DNA from: Leucaena leucocephala
Lineage: Eukaryota > Streptophyta > Magnoliopsida > Fabales > Fabaceae
Reading direction: 5' to 3'
DNA length: 64,000 bases
Assembly: GCA_037074615.1 (NCBI GenBank)
Contig: CM073535.1
Span: 2,294,001 to 2,358,000, forward strand
Part shown: one piece after another, positions 11,240 through 23,600 of the stretch
How positions within the stretch are numbered: the stretch's first letter is position 1
Layout of the letters: each line of letters starts with the position of its first letter
Notes under the pieces: model-generated
The model's input: only the letters and a program-made list of their open reading frames with translations
What the model was told of the DNA's origin: nothing
The model's database searches: none
Position numbers and translations under genes: made by a program

Positions 11240-12322
11240 GAGTTTTTAACACGAAAACGGCAGTGTTTTGAGGAGGAGGGCAGCGGACCGCAAAGGCAGA
11301 GCAAGCGGTTCATGGGGATGAATTGGGAAAATAAATAGTTGCCCGTTTAGAAGCAGGTTTTTTCGACTACACCCGCCAACTCTTTCTCGAATAAATTGCT
11401 AATTCCTCTCGCCTCTCGACTCTCGACGCTCGACGCGTCAAGGTCCAGCCGTCCTATCCTCCTCCGATTTCCCTCCGTCTGAGGTCTGACTTCCGTCGCT
11501 CTCCTCCGACAGCACCATCGATGGATTTCGGTTTCTCTCTATATATAACTTCTGCAAACAATGGCCCTCGAGGCGTACAGAGTGTGATGGAGGAGGAGTT
11601 GTCGATTCACTGGTTCTTCCTTTTCCCTGCAATTTCATTCGTCCTTTCTTAGGTACTCCTTATTTCATTCCCTTTCATTCGCGATTCATGGGTCCATTTG
11701 CGTTGGATTTAACGTTATGGTCCAGCTGTTATTGTCTCTGATGATTTTAGCATGATATAACCTTCTTATTTAGCTTAGTTTTAAGCATAAATTCTCGTGT
11801 AAAAGATTGCTGCTATCTCTGTTGTTTCCAGCATGATGTTTGCCTTGCTTTTTTAGCTTAATTTTGTGTATAAATACTGGCGATAAAACTTCCTGATGTT
11901 TCTGATGCTTTTAGCATGGTCTGGCCTTGTTTTTTAGCTCACCTTCGATTATAAATTGTGGTCATAAAGTTTGCTCGAATTCTTATTGTTGGAGTTTCAT
12001 GATTAAGATCCTGTTATATTTTCTCGTTGCTGGAATTTCAAATGGGCTTGCTGTTGTCTGATGATAACTTGTTTTAGGTTTGATATTTGAAGTAATGATT
12101 TGGTGCAATAATTTGAGGGGAGGACCCTCCAACAGACAGAGCATATAATAACAACAACAACAACAGCAACGGATCCTTTTCCCGGCCAGAATCTAGTCCT
12201 TACAGATGGGTTTTATTTCTATTTTAGTAATGTAGGGCTGTAGGCTGTTGGAAGGGAAAAGGTGTAATCAACTAATTATCCAATTATCTAATAATAATAA
12301 TATTATACATGAATGCTGATGA
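11240..12322. other. Leader region upstream of the PPR gene
   Basis: The first 400 bp (to about 11650) are much less AT-rich than the surroundings and look like a promoter and 5' UTR. A pyrimidine-rich CTTTCTTAG at about 11644-11652 and several possible donors make a leader intron likely, but I cannot define it. A short CAA repeat (AACAACAACAACAAC) lies near 12150. In-frame TGA codons directly precede the PPR ATG, so no coding extension is possible. Confidence 0.45.
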
Positions 12323-14509
12323 ATGAAGAGTTTGCACTCACTCATTCAAAGCTCAGTTATTAGTTTGCTCCAGGTTGCTGGAACCCATTGTCAAGCAATC
12401 AAGTTAGGAACCATTGCAGATGTTTATACCACTAATAATATTATAAATGGTTATACGAGATGTAAACAAATGTGTCTGGCCCAGAGTCTATTCAACGAAA
12501 CATTCCACAGAGACATGGTGTCATGGAATACGATGATTACTGGCTACATTAACTCGAGTGACCTTGAACTTGCATGGGCAATGCTCAAAACCATGAGAAG
12601 AGGTGGATATGAATTTGATGGGCATACATATGGAAGCATGCTTAAGGGGATTGCCAGTTACCAACAGTTTGAGCTTGGGAAACAAATACATTCAATGATC
12701 TTAAAAACAGGATTTTTAGAGAACGTATTTTCAGGTAGTGCCCTTTTGGACATGTATGCTAAGTGTGGGAGACTTGAGGACGCTTATGCTGTGTTTCAGT
12801 GCATGCCAGAACCTAACTATGTTTCTTGGAATTCACTCATTGCTTGCTATGCTCAAGCTGGTGATCTTAGCATGACATTCTGGCTTCTAAAATGTATGGA
12901 ACAAGAGGGTCTGGATCTTGATGATGGCACAATATCTCCACTTTTAACATTGCTTGATGATTCTGAATTATATGGGTTGGCAATGCAGTTACATTGCAAA
13001 ATTGTAAAACATGGACTGGAACTGGTTAACACTGTCTGCAATGCCACTATCACAGCTTATTCCAAGTGTGGCGCTCCACAAGATGCTGAAAGAGTATTTG
13101 ATTGTTCTATTGGATCTAGAGATCTGGTCACATGGAATTCTATGCTTGCTGCTTACTTATTGCATGAAAGAGAAGATCTTGCATTGAAAATCTTCATTGA
13201 CATGCAATTTCTCGGGTTTGAACCAGACATCTATACTTACACTAGTATTATTAGTGCTTGTTCCTCGCAAGTTCATGAAAAGCATGGAAAATCCTTACAT
13301 GGTTTGGTAATAAAAAGGGGACTTGAAAATTCAGTGCCTGTTTCTAATGCTTTGATCGCCATGTATATGAAACTAAATAATAGATGCATGGATGCATTAA
13401 AAATTTTCATTTCCATGGATTCCAAGGATTGTGTTACTTGGAACTCCATTTTGACAGCATACTCCCAAGTTGGCCTGAGCGAAGATTCCTTGAAGTTATT
13501 TGTACAGATGAGATCTCTAGCCATAGAAATTGACCACTATACTCTTCCAGCTGTCATCAGATCATGCTCGGATTTAGCAACACTACAGCTGGGTCAACAG
13601 TTTCACATCTTGGCACTTAAAGTAGGGTTTGAGTCCAATGACTATGTTGGTAGTTCATTGATCTTTATGTACTCTAAATGTGGGATTATTGAAGATGCTA
13701 GGAAATCCTTTGAAGCAACTTCTAAAGATACTGCAATTGTTTGGAATTCCATCATCTTTGGCTATGCACAGCACGGGCAAGGAAATATCGCCCTCAACCT
13801 CTTCAACTTGATGAGAAACAGAAATGTGAAACCCGACCACATAACCTTTGTTGCAGTTCTAACAGCATGCAGCCACAATGGTTTGGTAGAAGAAGGCAGC
13901 AAATTTCTAGAGTCAATGGAATCTGATTTTGGGATTCCACCACGAATGGAGCACTATGCTTGTGCAATTGATCTCTATGGTCGAGCGGGGCATCTAGAGA
14001 AGGCTAAAGCTTTGGTTGAAACAATGCCTTTTGAACCTGATGCAATGGTTTGGAAGACTTTATTAGGTGCCTGTAGAACTTTTGGGGATATTGATTTAGC
14101 TAGTCAGATAGCAAGTTGTTTGATAGAGTTGGAGCCTGAGGAGCATTGTACTTATGTGATACTTTCTGACATGTATGGTCGTCTTAAGATGTGGGATGAA
14201 AAAGCTAGGATAACTAGGCTAATGCGAGAAAGGGGAGTGAAAAAAGTTCCTGGTTGGAGTTGGATAGAAGTGAAAAATGAAGTGCATGCTTTTAATGCTG
14301 AAGATCACTCTCACCCCCAATGCAAAGAGATATACTTCCTGTTACAGGGACTAATGGAGGAAATCAAAATGTTGGGTAGTGTTTCCAATCAAATGCTGTT
14401 GATGCATTATTTGTATAATCTAGATGACTGCTGTATCAAAAGCTCTGATGATTCTTCTAGTTTGTTTGTTGGGTTTATTACCAACTTCCAAAGATGGGAT
14501 GCACCCTGA
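12323..14509 (+). CDS. Pentatricopeptide repeat protein, PLS class with E/E+ tail (At3g25970-like)
   Basis: Intronless, 728 residues, as usual for plant PPR genes. PPR proteins bind organelle RNA in a sequence-specific way; the PLS class mostly directs C-to-U editing. Repeats of about 31-36 residues run along the protein, with typical motifs such as DMVSWNTMITGYI, NVFSGSALLDMYAKCGRLED, DLVTWNSMLAAY and DYVGSSLIFMYSKCGIIEDA. The C-terminal part (about 580-680) has the E/E+ signature: MEHYACAIDLYGRAGHLEKA, MVWKTLLGACR and KKVPGWSWIEVKNEVHAF. There is no DYW deaminase domain, so an editing role would need a partner deaminase. The start at 12323 is fixed by an in-frame TGA at 12320-12322. Order and wording of motifs closely follow Arabidopsis At3g25970. 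No clear transit peptide shows at the N-terminus, so the target organelle is open. Confidence 0.95.
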   Translation: MKSLHSLIQSSVISLLQVAGTHCQAIKLGTIADVYTTNNIINGYTRCKQMCLAQSLFNETFHRDMVSWNTMITGYINSSDLELAWAMLKTMRRGGYEFDGHTYGSMLKGIASYQQFELGKQIHSMILKTGFLENVFSGSALLDMYAKCGRLEDAYAVFQCMPEPNYVSWNSLIACYAQAGDLSMTFWLLKCMEQEGLDLDDGTISPLLTLLDDSELYGLAMQLHCKIVKHGLELVNTVCNATITAYSKCGAPQDAERVFDCSIGSRDLVTWNSMLAAYLLHEREDLALKIFIDMQFLGFEPDIYTYTSIISACSSQVHEKHGKSLHGLVIKRGLENSVPVSNALIAMYMKLNNRCMDALKIFISMDSKDCVTWNSILTAYSQVGLSEDSLKLFVQMRSLAIEIDHYTLPAVIRSCSDLATLQLGQQFHILALKVGFESNDYVGSSLIFMYSKCGIIEDARKSFEATSKDTAIVWNSIIFGYAQHGQGNIALNLFNLMRNRNVKPDHITFVAVLTACSHNGLVEEGSKFLESMESDFGIPPRMEHYACAIDLYGRAGHLEKAKALVETMPFEPDAMVWKTLLGACRTFGDIDLASQIASCLIELEPEEHCTYVILSDMYGRLKMWDEKARITRLMRERGVKKVPGWSWIEVKNEVHAFNAEDHSHPQCKEIYFLLQGLMEEIKMLGSVSNQMLLMHYLYNLDDCCIKSSDDSSSLFVGFITNFQRWDAP

Positions 14510-15238
14510 CTCTCTGGAAGTGCTAACAAGGGCTTCATAGTAAAGCAAACACATTCTTTGGACTGCTTGGTAAATATTGCTGTCATGGATGTGCTCTTAA
14601 TGATTTGAATATCAGCATAAACTTCTTAGATCATAATCAAGATACTAAAAAAATAGATTTATTGTCATTTAATTAATTAAAAATAACGTAGGGTCCAATG
14701 AGTAGGTAATCAGGCCTAAAAAAGGGAGTGGGGATTTTTTTCCCTCAATTGTTCTAAGTACATTTTGTAACATGCTATTGTTTTGTTAAACAATAGTTCA
14801 GTATTGTGTTACTAGTTAGTTGGCTTTAGTGGCAACGTCTAAGGAATATCACGATGGACGTCATAAAATAATACAATAAAAGAACACGTTAATTATAAAT
14901 GATGAAGAGTTCAAGAAAAGTATGAATATGTCCGGCAATGTTTATTTGTATCAATTTTTTAATCCATGAGGTGTCGAGCATCAAGTTTTGAGATGCCAAA
15001 AAGATTCATGAATGAGAAGGGTAATCCATCGAATGATAATTCAATAAATTTGTTATTGTGAAGAGAAAAATTAGTGCACGGATCTAGTGGATCTGGATAG
15101 GACAAAATTGTCGTCCTTCTTTGACAACTGGAAACTTTGAAATCATCATCCTTAAAATTTCCTTATCCCCTGATAAACAACCATTCTCTTCCTTAAAATT
15201 CCCGATCCCCTGCACCAGCACTCATCTGCATCCCGACA
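14510..15238. other. Intergenic region between the PPR and GST genes
   Basis: Holds the PPR 3' UTR and the upstream region of the tau GST. I see no coding sequence, RNA gene or repeat. A direct leader of about 60 bp with two CCTTAAAATT(T/C)CC motifs (about 15148-15205) lies just ahead of the GST start. Confidence 0.5.
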
Positions 15239-16278
15239 ATGGAAGATGTGAAGCTACTGGGATTTTGGTCTAGCCCTTATGTTCACAGAGTGATATGGGT
15301 TTTGAAGCTTAAAGGAATCAGCTACGAGTATGTAGAACAAGACAGGTTCAACAAGAGTGACCTGCTTCTGCAATCCAATCCAGTTTACAAGAAAGTTCCT
15401 GTGCTTATCCATGGGGGCAAAGCCATTGCAGAGTCCCCCGTGATTCTTGAATACATTGAAGAAGCCTGGCCAGACACCCCTTTGCTGCCAAAAGATACCT
15501 ACGACAGGCCGTTGCTCCATTTTGGATTAAATTTGCCGATGATATGGTAACTCTATCTCTGTCTCTGTTCTTCAACTATATGTTCTGTATTTGATAAATT
15601 TGATCTTGGCTGAAAGCAGAGTTGATTTCTATAATTGTCTTTTTTTTTTTTTTTTTAGCTTTGTGCTCAAAAGTTAACGAATTTTGGGAAATTTCGTGGA
15701 AAGTTTAATCTTCGTAGAGATTAAGCTTTCAATTGTTGGGTGCATATTGAGATTCATATTTTGATGTTAATTCGTGAGGTATGAATTCCGAGGTGTACTC
15801 AACGGTGAAATAGGTCAGAGAATTTGCTTGAATTGGTTTAGTTTCAATCTGAAATTTTTTTCTCTTAAATTCTTCTTTTCAAAATCTGGTTTTGCAGATC
15901 ATATCAGTTACTGCGCCATGTTTCCAAGCTTTCGAAGATGAACAAGAAAAGGTAGACACAGTCCAGAAAGCACTTGAAACTCTGGAAGTATTGGAGGATC
16001 AAGGCCTAGGGGACAAGAATTTCTTTGGGGGCAACAACATTGGATTGGTGAACATATCATGTGGATTTCTTGGAATCTGGTTGGAAGGTTTAGAGGAAAT
16101 TGTGGGAATAAAACTGATGGAAGCCAGCAAATTTCCTCGCTTGCAAGCATGGCTTCACAGATTCAGGCAAATTCCTGTCGTAAAAGATAATCTTCCTAAT
16201 TATGAGAAGCTCAAGATCCATCACCAATGGCGTAGGGAAGCAACAATATCAGGATCATCAGGATCACTCAAGTCATGA
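15239..16278 (+). pseudogene. Tau-class glutathione S-transferase with a one-base frameshift
   Basis: Tau GSTs conjugate glutathione to herbicides and stress metabolites in the cytosol. Exon 1 (15239 to about 15548) encodes MEDVKLLGFWSSPYVHRV, with the catalytic Ser in the SSP motif near residue 12, then the glutathione-binding KVPVLIHGGKAIAESPVILEY. At 15507-15508 the run GACAGGCC appears to lack one G: as written the frame ends in a TAA at 15547, but with one extra base it reads through the usual RFWxKFADDM-type segment to a GT donor. Exon 2 (15898-16278) is open and in phase, encoding the helical domain (GDKNFFGG, FPRLQAWLHRF) to the stop. The rest of the gene is clean, so either a very young pseudogene or a consensus error. 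A dead 5' fragment of a paralog lies at 9439. Confidence 0.85.
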
Positions 16279-17601
16279 TGTAGAAACTAAGCTACCTTTT
16301 GAAAGAAGAATGAATGTGATGGGGAAATAAATTCTGCAATAATAAACATGATAGCTACCTTAATTACTGTTCTGTATTGGATTCTAAGATAAGTAATGCA
16401 ACAAACTGGCATGAGTTTGGTTAGCTAATATTGGATGAACTTAGAATTTATCTAGAAATATGAATTTTCCGTTGAGAGCACATTTTCTTGTGCATTGTAT
16501 TCATTTTTATGCCAGGATTAAACTGGGTACGAAGCAAAAATCACTTATAATAAGTTAATTCAAACACCCACTTAATCATAAAAATTGTAACATATTTTTA
16601 TGTTTGGAAACTTTAATTTTCTGTTTAATTAAAAATAAATAAACTATTGAACAATGGATTGACATCTGTGTGCCTGGGAATCATACGTTGAAGATGGGGA
16701 CAAATATTCGTTTATGTGCTGGGAAACATTTAGTCCCATATGCATAATTTTTTTTGGCCAAAATCACATAATTTAATAATGAAGGAGAATAATTTTGCCG
16801 AGAAGGTGGCACATTTAGGGTGTCAAACAATCTACTTCATAGTTCATATAATGGCGATAAGCACTATGGCAGGTTTTTTTAATATTTAAATTTTCCTTTT
16901 GTTTCCAATTTATGCTTTAAAATAAAATTATTCATACAATTGTGAAATTGACTAAATTCCTATGAAATCCAATAATAAATAAATGTAATTAGGGCATTCT
17001 TTTTGTATCTGGGAATAAATACAAATAAAACAATGTAATTTTTTTTTCCAGAATATAATTAAAGCAACCTACTTAACGTCCTTCGCCATCAAATCTATCC
17101 TGACTACATTTTTTTGGCCATTAATCTGAACAGTTTTGTTTTTAAGGCCGTGATTTGTCATGAACAGTTTAACCTGTAGGAATGTAAAGGAAAATAAAAA
17201 TACGAAAAAGGGAAATAACGAAGAGAGAGAGAGAGAGGAGGGAAGCCATCCGCCAGAACAAAATTTTCATATTGCTTCTCTCTCTTCCTCTCCGATCAGA
17301 TCGGCCGCCTCTTGTCTGTAACACAGGCGACTGAGAATCATTCCTGTATTCTGTATATTTTCCGTCTCGTTAATTTGTATTTTACGTTTAAATTTTGGAA
17401 ATTTCTGTTCCGACCGTTGATCATTTGATTTTTGCATCATTGGGGCAAATTCTTGATCTGTGTTTCGATTAAAAGTCTCACAAAATTTATTGCATTTGGG
17501 ATTTCTCGATTCGGCCAGTTATTTTTCTTCGTGCGAGTTGTGTGGTGGACGCAGTTTTTGCGTTAATTGTATGCAAATTGTGTTTCGGGATTTTTGTCTC
17601 A
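16279..17601. promoter_or_regulatory. Intergenic region and BLISTER 5' leader
   Basis: The first kilobase is AT-rich with no supported gene. From about 17215 the sequence changes to a (GA)n tract (17221-17236) and then pyrimidine-rich TCTCTCTTCCTCTCC, typical of a plant 5' UTR. No in-frame ATG or stop problem affects the chosen BLISTER start. I see no clear TATA box. Confidence 0.5.
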
Positions 17602-20600
17602 ATGGCATCAGCTCAGGTGCTGCCAAACTCAGCCGCCTCTTCACGGAAACAAGAGCATTTGGAAGCTGGAAAGCGCCGGGTATGGATTAGATCTATATAT
17701 TTTCTGTTAGAAACTTGTTAAATACTTGAAAAATGAATTATTGATTGGAAGCTCGTTATTAGTCAGTGTATTGTATGTATGAATTTTATGAGAATTGGGC
17801 AACTACTGTTGTTCGTGAACATGGAAAGAAAATGAGTCGATGGTACTGGGACTAACGTAGCGGGATATAATTCCATGTTTGCCTTCTCCCCGTAAACCTT
17901 TAATCTCTAAATTATCGAACGATTAGTTTTCAGTCCTGGTCATGGAACTGCGGTTCCGGACCGATTTTATAAGATAAATCTCGACATTTCTTTTTAAAAA
18001 GTGAAAACGGAAGCAGCAATGAAAATGGAGGGGGAATGATAGGAACTGGGAATAGGAGATCGCAACGAATTAAGTAATCATATCCAAGTATATATCATTT
18101 GCTTGAGTTAATATGTTGTTGTAAATTAAACAAAAAAAATGTGTTGATTTAAATGCGTGACAATGGGATTTCATGGTTGCAAAACTTTTGTTTTATTTGG
18201 CGTCCTTTTTTGTGTAAATGCATGAGGATTAGCTGCTAGTATTTTGCTGTAAATGCATGTGGAATTTTGTTTTCAAACTGAAATCCTTTTTTTGTCTTGC
18301 AGCTTGATGAGTTCCGTAAAAAGAAAGCAGCTAAGAAGGCTGCATCTGCTAGTCAAGTTCACAATTCTGATGGCCAAAATGGAAAACCACCTTCAGAAAA
18401 TGAACATGTACGAGCTAATGAGTTAAATGGAGTTAGCACATCTGATGGAATTGGTGGATCTGCTATTGACAAAAGCCTGAATTCATTTACCCAAAGTAGT
18501 AATCAGGGCTCTGTAGCTGGTATAGCTAGTTCAGCAAGGAATGATCTTAATTCTTTTCCTACTATTCTAACGGAGACACATGCAAATATTGATGAAGCTA
18601 ATAGATATAATGCTTCTGGTCTTACTGGATCTATGAAGTTTAGTCAAAATGAAGGAAATCAGGTGAATGATATATATACAATTCATACTGGTGGAGTAGC
18701 ATATGGGACTTCAAACAATGAAAACATCACGCTCAATTCACAAGAAAGTCATCCGTTTGATAGTAATTCTAATCTGTCTTCTCTTCATGGAATGAAGCAA
18801 AACCATTCAAATAATAGTAGCAGTGCAATGAATGATTATACAGTTGCTGATCAAGGGTCTTATTTTTCGTCAAAATTCTCACCTCAGAGTTCTGTTGATA
18901 CAATATCACTGCTTAAGCCAACTAATTCTAGCAATCTAGATAGTGGGTACATGCATGGTGCACTTTATGGAGGTAAAAGTTTCATCCTAATCTCTTCATG
19001 TATAGTTCCCTATTGAAGTTTTTTCATATTAATTCTTTCTTTCTTTAACGCAATATACATATGTTGATTCTATCTGGAAATCATGCATCCCACCAATGGC
19101 CCAATACCTATGCTTCTGACCTGATGCATATTTTATGTTGCACTGCAGGCTATGGTGATTCTTTGAGTTCTGGTTTGGGAAAGACCATTACAAGCTCTTG
19201 TGGTTTCCCTAGTCTGCTTGGTGAAACAATGGAAAAGTTAGATTCTACAGGTTCCAATGCAGGGCATTCATCTAATCATATTCCAACCTATTCAGTGCCT
19301 ATGGAATCTAGTTCTAGGAGGTCTCGTCCATCCTTTCTTGATTCTCTAAATGTTGCTAGACCTTCTTCAGGGGCTTCTTATCTTCAACCTGAGAAAGATT
19401 CCTCTTCCTTTAATCATCCAGAACCAAGCATCATCGGTACATCAGGATCCACCTATTTTCCTAATCCATCCATGGAGACTAAAACTATGGCGCCTTTCTC
19501 AAATTCTACACCTACAAGGGTGCAGAGTCAATTTGGTCATTCAACAAACTCCTCAAATTTTAATAGTAATAGTCAAGACATTCCAAGTGGGAGTGCTAAG
19601 GAGAACAACATGGAGAAGAAGCATGATTTTTATGCTCCCACACAAAATGAAGACTTTGCTGCTTTGGAACAGGTGCTCTTTTTGCTAGTAACATTCTGAT
19701 TGTTTGATACTTTTTGGATGATTCAGTTCTTTACTTTGCCAATTTGTTCTTCACACCTTGATGGTTTAGCATTAGAAAATAAGTTTCCTGTTGACATGTT
19801 TTTTGTGTCTGAATTTTAGGGTACTTTAATCGTTCTAATTATTTAATATTAGTTGATTAGGATCCCAAGGTAGGTCAAATGAGTTGATTAGTGCTCAAAA
19901 TTTAACTGATGATGAGTGTTGAATAATTTGCCGCCAGGTTATCCCTTGAGGGGTGTTATGCTTGATTTATATTTTTGTTCTGTTGTATGGAGGATACTCT
20001 GAGGACACAGGGAGAGTTAGTGCATGATCTTGTTATAAGCTTCTTTGCTTTTACAGGACTTTGTAATCTGCAACGTATGAAAGATTTCCCCCCTCTTATT
20101 TATGTTTTTCTCTTTATTCATGCTGCAGCATATTGAAGATCTTACACAAGAAAAATTTTCTCTACATCGTGCTCTTGAGGCTTCACGATCATTGGCAGAG
20201 TCTTTAGCTGCTGAAAATTCATCTTTAACAGATAGCTATAATCAACAGGTTGGCTTGTGAATTGATGTTATTCTAAGGGATAATCAAATGTGAAAATGTT
20301 TCAAGTTATGTAATTTTATCTAATTATTTTTATGGTATTATCAATTTTTATTAGTCGTATAGTACATGCATCGGTATCTAGAATTCCACATTTTAAATGA
20401 CTGAGTATTTTAAGATTTCTGAGAGAAAGTAGGTGAATATTTAATTTGGAGGAATTTCAGTTGCAATAAGGGAAGCAGTAATTGTGGTAACCTTCTTTAG
20501 TTCAGTAACCTTGTGTTGACTTCACCTGACGACCTTCTGTAATAATGGCCTGTGTTGAGTATTAGATGGTGAATTTGAATATCACTGGGTATTTTTATTT

Positions 20601-23600
20601 TGAGTAACTTTTAAGTTTGTGGAAAAGTCTTGGAAAACAGACATAATTCTCTCTGCGCCATTAGTTATTAGGTTATGTTGGTTGCTTCTAATCTGGGGAG
20701 TTACTTAGACTGCTGACTTTTAAGTTTGAATTGAAAATGCAGTCATTTGTCATTGTTCTTTTATAAGCTTCTCAAAGCATCTTCTACTTTGCTTTTGTAA
20801 TTTTTTTTTTTTGTGTTTCAACAGAGAGGTATTGTCAACCAATTGAAATCTGACATGGAGAGGTTACAGGAAGAAATCAAACTTCATCTGGTTTGTATCA
20901 GTAACCCAGCATGATTTTCTAACTCTAGTGGTTGCGCATTTTTACACCATTTTACAATTATTATTCATGGTCTATAGCAATGTGTGCATTAGCACTGCAA
21001 ATGCGCCCCATGTTTGTCACACCTTTGAATTTATACAGGCGTGTTGATATGGAAGTTTAGGTGTTTTAAGAAAACGACTTTGCAAATGTTTATGCCCTCA
21101 TTTGGCCTTAAAAAATTGTCTTAGTTACTATTTGAGAATTTTGATTATAGTATAGGTAATAATGTTTGTGATCCCTCCACTCTGGTGCTTTTTTCTCGGC
21201 ATTAATAAAAAGAATGATAACAATATTGGTATACGTAAAATATTGGAGCAGCTTAGACATTATGTATCACAGGATAGACATGTCTCTTTGAAACACATTA
21301 TCCGATTGAGTGTCTTCATATCAGAACTGTTTGCATTGAGTGATTTACTTTAGGTTACACAAAAAGTGCGCGTGCATTTTAAAATACCTATCATTATGTG
21401 TGGTTCTATCATTTGTGGCTGCTGCTCAGTTTGTCTTCTTTTCATGATCTGGTTCTAGAAATTTTAAGTTGCTTGTCAGCTCTAAGGCTTGGAAATGTTA
21501 GATCTGTACACTAAAGATGAGTTTGGTAGAATTAAAACTTTCTGCATTATTGATTGTTGGTTCTGTTTTTATTTAAATATATCATTTATTTATGTACATT
21601 GACCTCCATTAGTTCCACTCTTCTTAACGTCTCCGCTCTGCTCAGTTTGTATTTATGGAATCGTTTGTGTCAGCAGATTGAACTTGAGTCTGTCCGGAAT
21701 GAATATACAAATGCACAACTAGAGTGTAATGCTGCTGATGAACGTGCCAAGTTATTGGCATCTGAAGTGATTGGTCTGGAGGATAAGGTACTTAATTTTC
21801 TTGGTATGTTGACCTTTAATTATTTGCTTTTCATACTGCTGATATGTTGAAAAACATGCTTCTATTAATGATCTTAGAAAGTTATAAGGATCTTCACCCT
21901 TATGGAATTTAAGCAAAGAGGAGGCAATGGGGACAAGGGAAAAGGGATGACATCTCATGTTATAAAGAATTGGATGTTGGACCTTCCCTGAAAATTGGAG
22001 TTGGCGACCACCCTGAATTGTCCTATCAATAACCCTATGCATCCATAATTTTAAAATTAGTTCGGATATGTTATCTATTACTTTAACGTGGGCAAAAGGT
22101 AGTACAAGGGCAAATGTGTAATTATCCTTTTTTGGTAATAAGGTATAATTGTTCTAATATAAACTTTAGTAGTTAAACTGTTGAATGTTGGTTTAGTAGC
22201 ATTTATTACATTCCATGTTCTAAAGTTGATTTGTTCAACGAACTTTGTAGGCACTCAGACTAAGGTCAAGTGAGCTAAAGCTTGAGAAGCAATTGGAAAA
22301 TGCACAAGCTGAAATTGCTTCGTACAGGTAACCTTCAGTTTTCACTCATGAATAAAAAGAATCATGGTTGCCTGAAATTATTTCCTATGGCATTTGATTT
22401 TCTATCACCTGGATTTTCCTTCCATTGCTGATATTCTTGCTTAGTTTAAGTTCATTGAAGATGATGGTAGGGCATATCTAAATGACAATTCATCAAATTC
22501 TTGCAGAAAGAAAATATCCAGCCTTGAGAAAGATCGCCATGACCTGCAGTCAACGATTAATGCTCTTCAAGAGGGTAATCAGGCCTTATTGTGTTTTAGT
22601 TCTGCAGTTTCAATGCACATTCTTTGAGCTTAGATCGTCATTTTATTCTTCTCCTAGCTCATCTACGTGTGCTGTGGTTGTAAGCCTAGTATCTTGTTTG
22701 ATGCATGTAAAAGTAAGAAAAAAAACTGACTTAAAAGGGGCATCAAATTGAGTTGGAATAGAAAGAAGACAATATGTTCCTAGCTCGTTTTTAGTCATTC
22801 TGGTGGTCTGTAGTTTGACTTTGCTAACTAGCTCCTAATTTGAAGCGTTTTACCTTGCAAATGCACTATAAAATTAATTAGGATGCTTTTCTATTGTAGT
22901 TGTCACCTTGACATCATCTGAACTCTGAACCTTGACTCTGCTTTTTCCTTAAATTTTATATGTGGGTATTATGTAAAGTAGTCTTTAGTGGCAGTTTGCT
23001 GTCTCTATGTCTGACTGGAGGTTAGTGGTTGCATTTTTAAGTTTATTTCACTGACTTTGGATCTGTTATGAGATTGGATTTTTTATAACTTCTCTCTGGC
23101 ACTTGGCTATTAGTCCTTTTTAGGTTTTCTTTGTAACAGATGTAGAGTGATCAAGAGCTTTTCTGCCTAAAAGAGTTGTTTGTTTACATTGTCTTTGATT
23201 TCTGTTTCTTTTGTAAAGGAGCTTATGAAATTCTGCTCATTATTTGTACTCATTCTATCATCCCTTTAAGATAATTTCCCCTTTATTAAAGTATGGTCGA
23301 CTATTGCTGGGCTTTTTCTTGTGAACTAGTTGAAGTCATGCTCAAACTTGGTGGATCCATGTTCATTCTTTGCCTTTACATTGATACAGAAAAGAAGCTA
23401 TTGCTGTCCAAGGTACGGAAGGCTTCTGGAATGGAGAATTCAGTTGAGAATCCAACTAATAAAAAGGATGTTTCTACATCTACATTAGACATAGGTGCAT
23501 ATACCTCATCGATTGCTTTCCTTAAAAATGAGAAATTAAAAGGACAATTGTTATGTCATCTTGTCACTTAGTCCTGTGTACCAGATCCCCTAGATATAAA

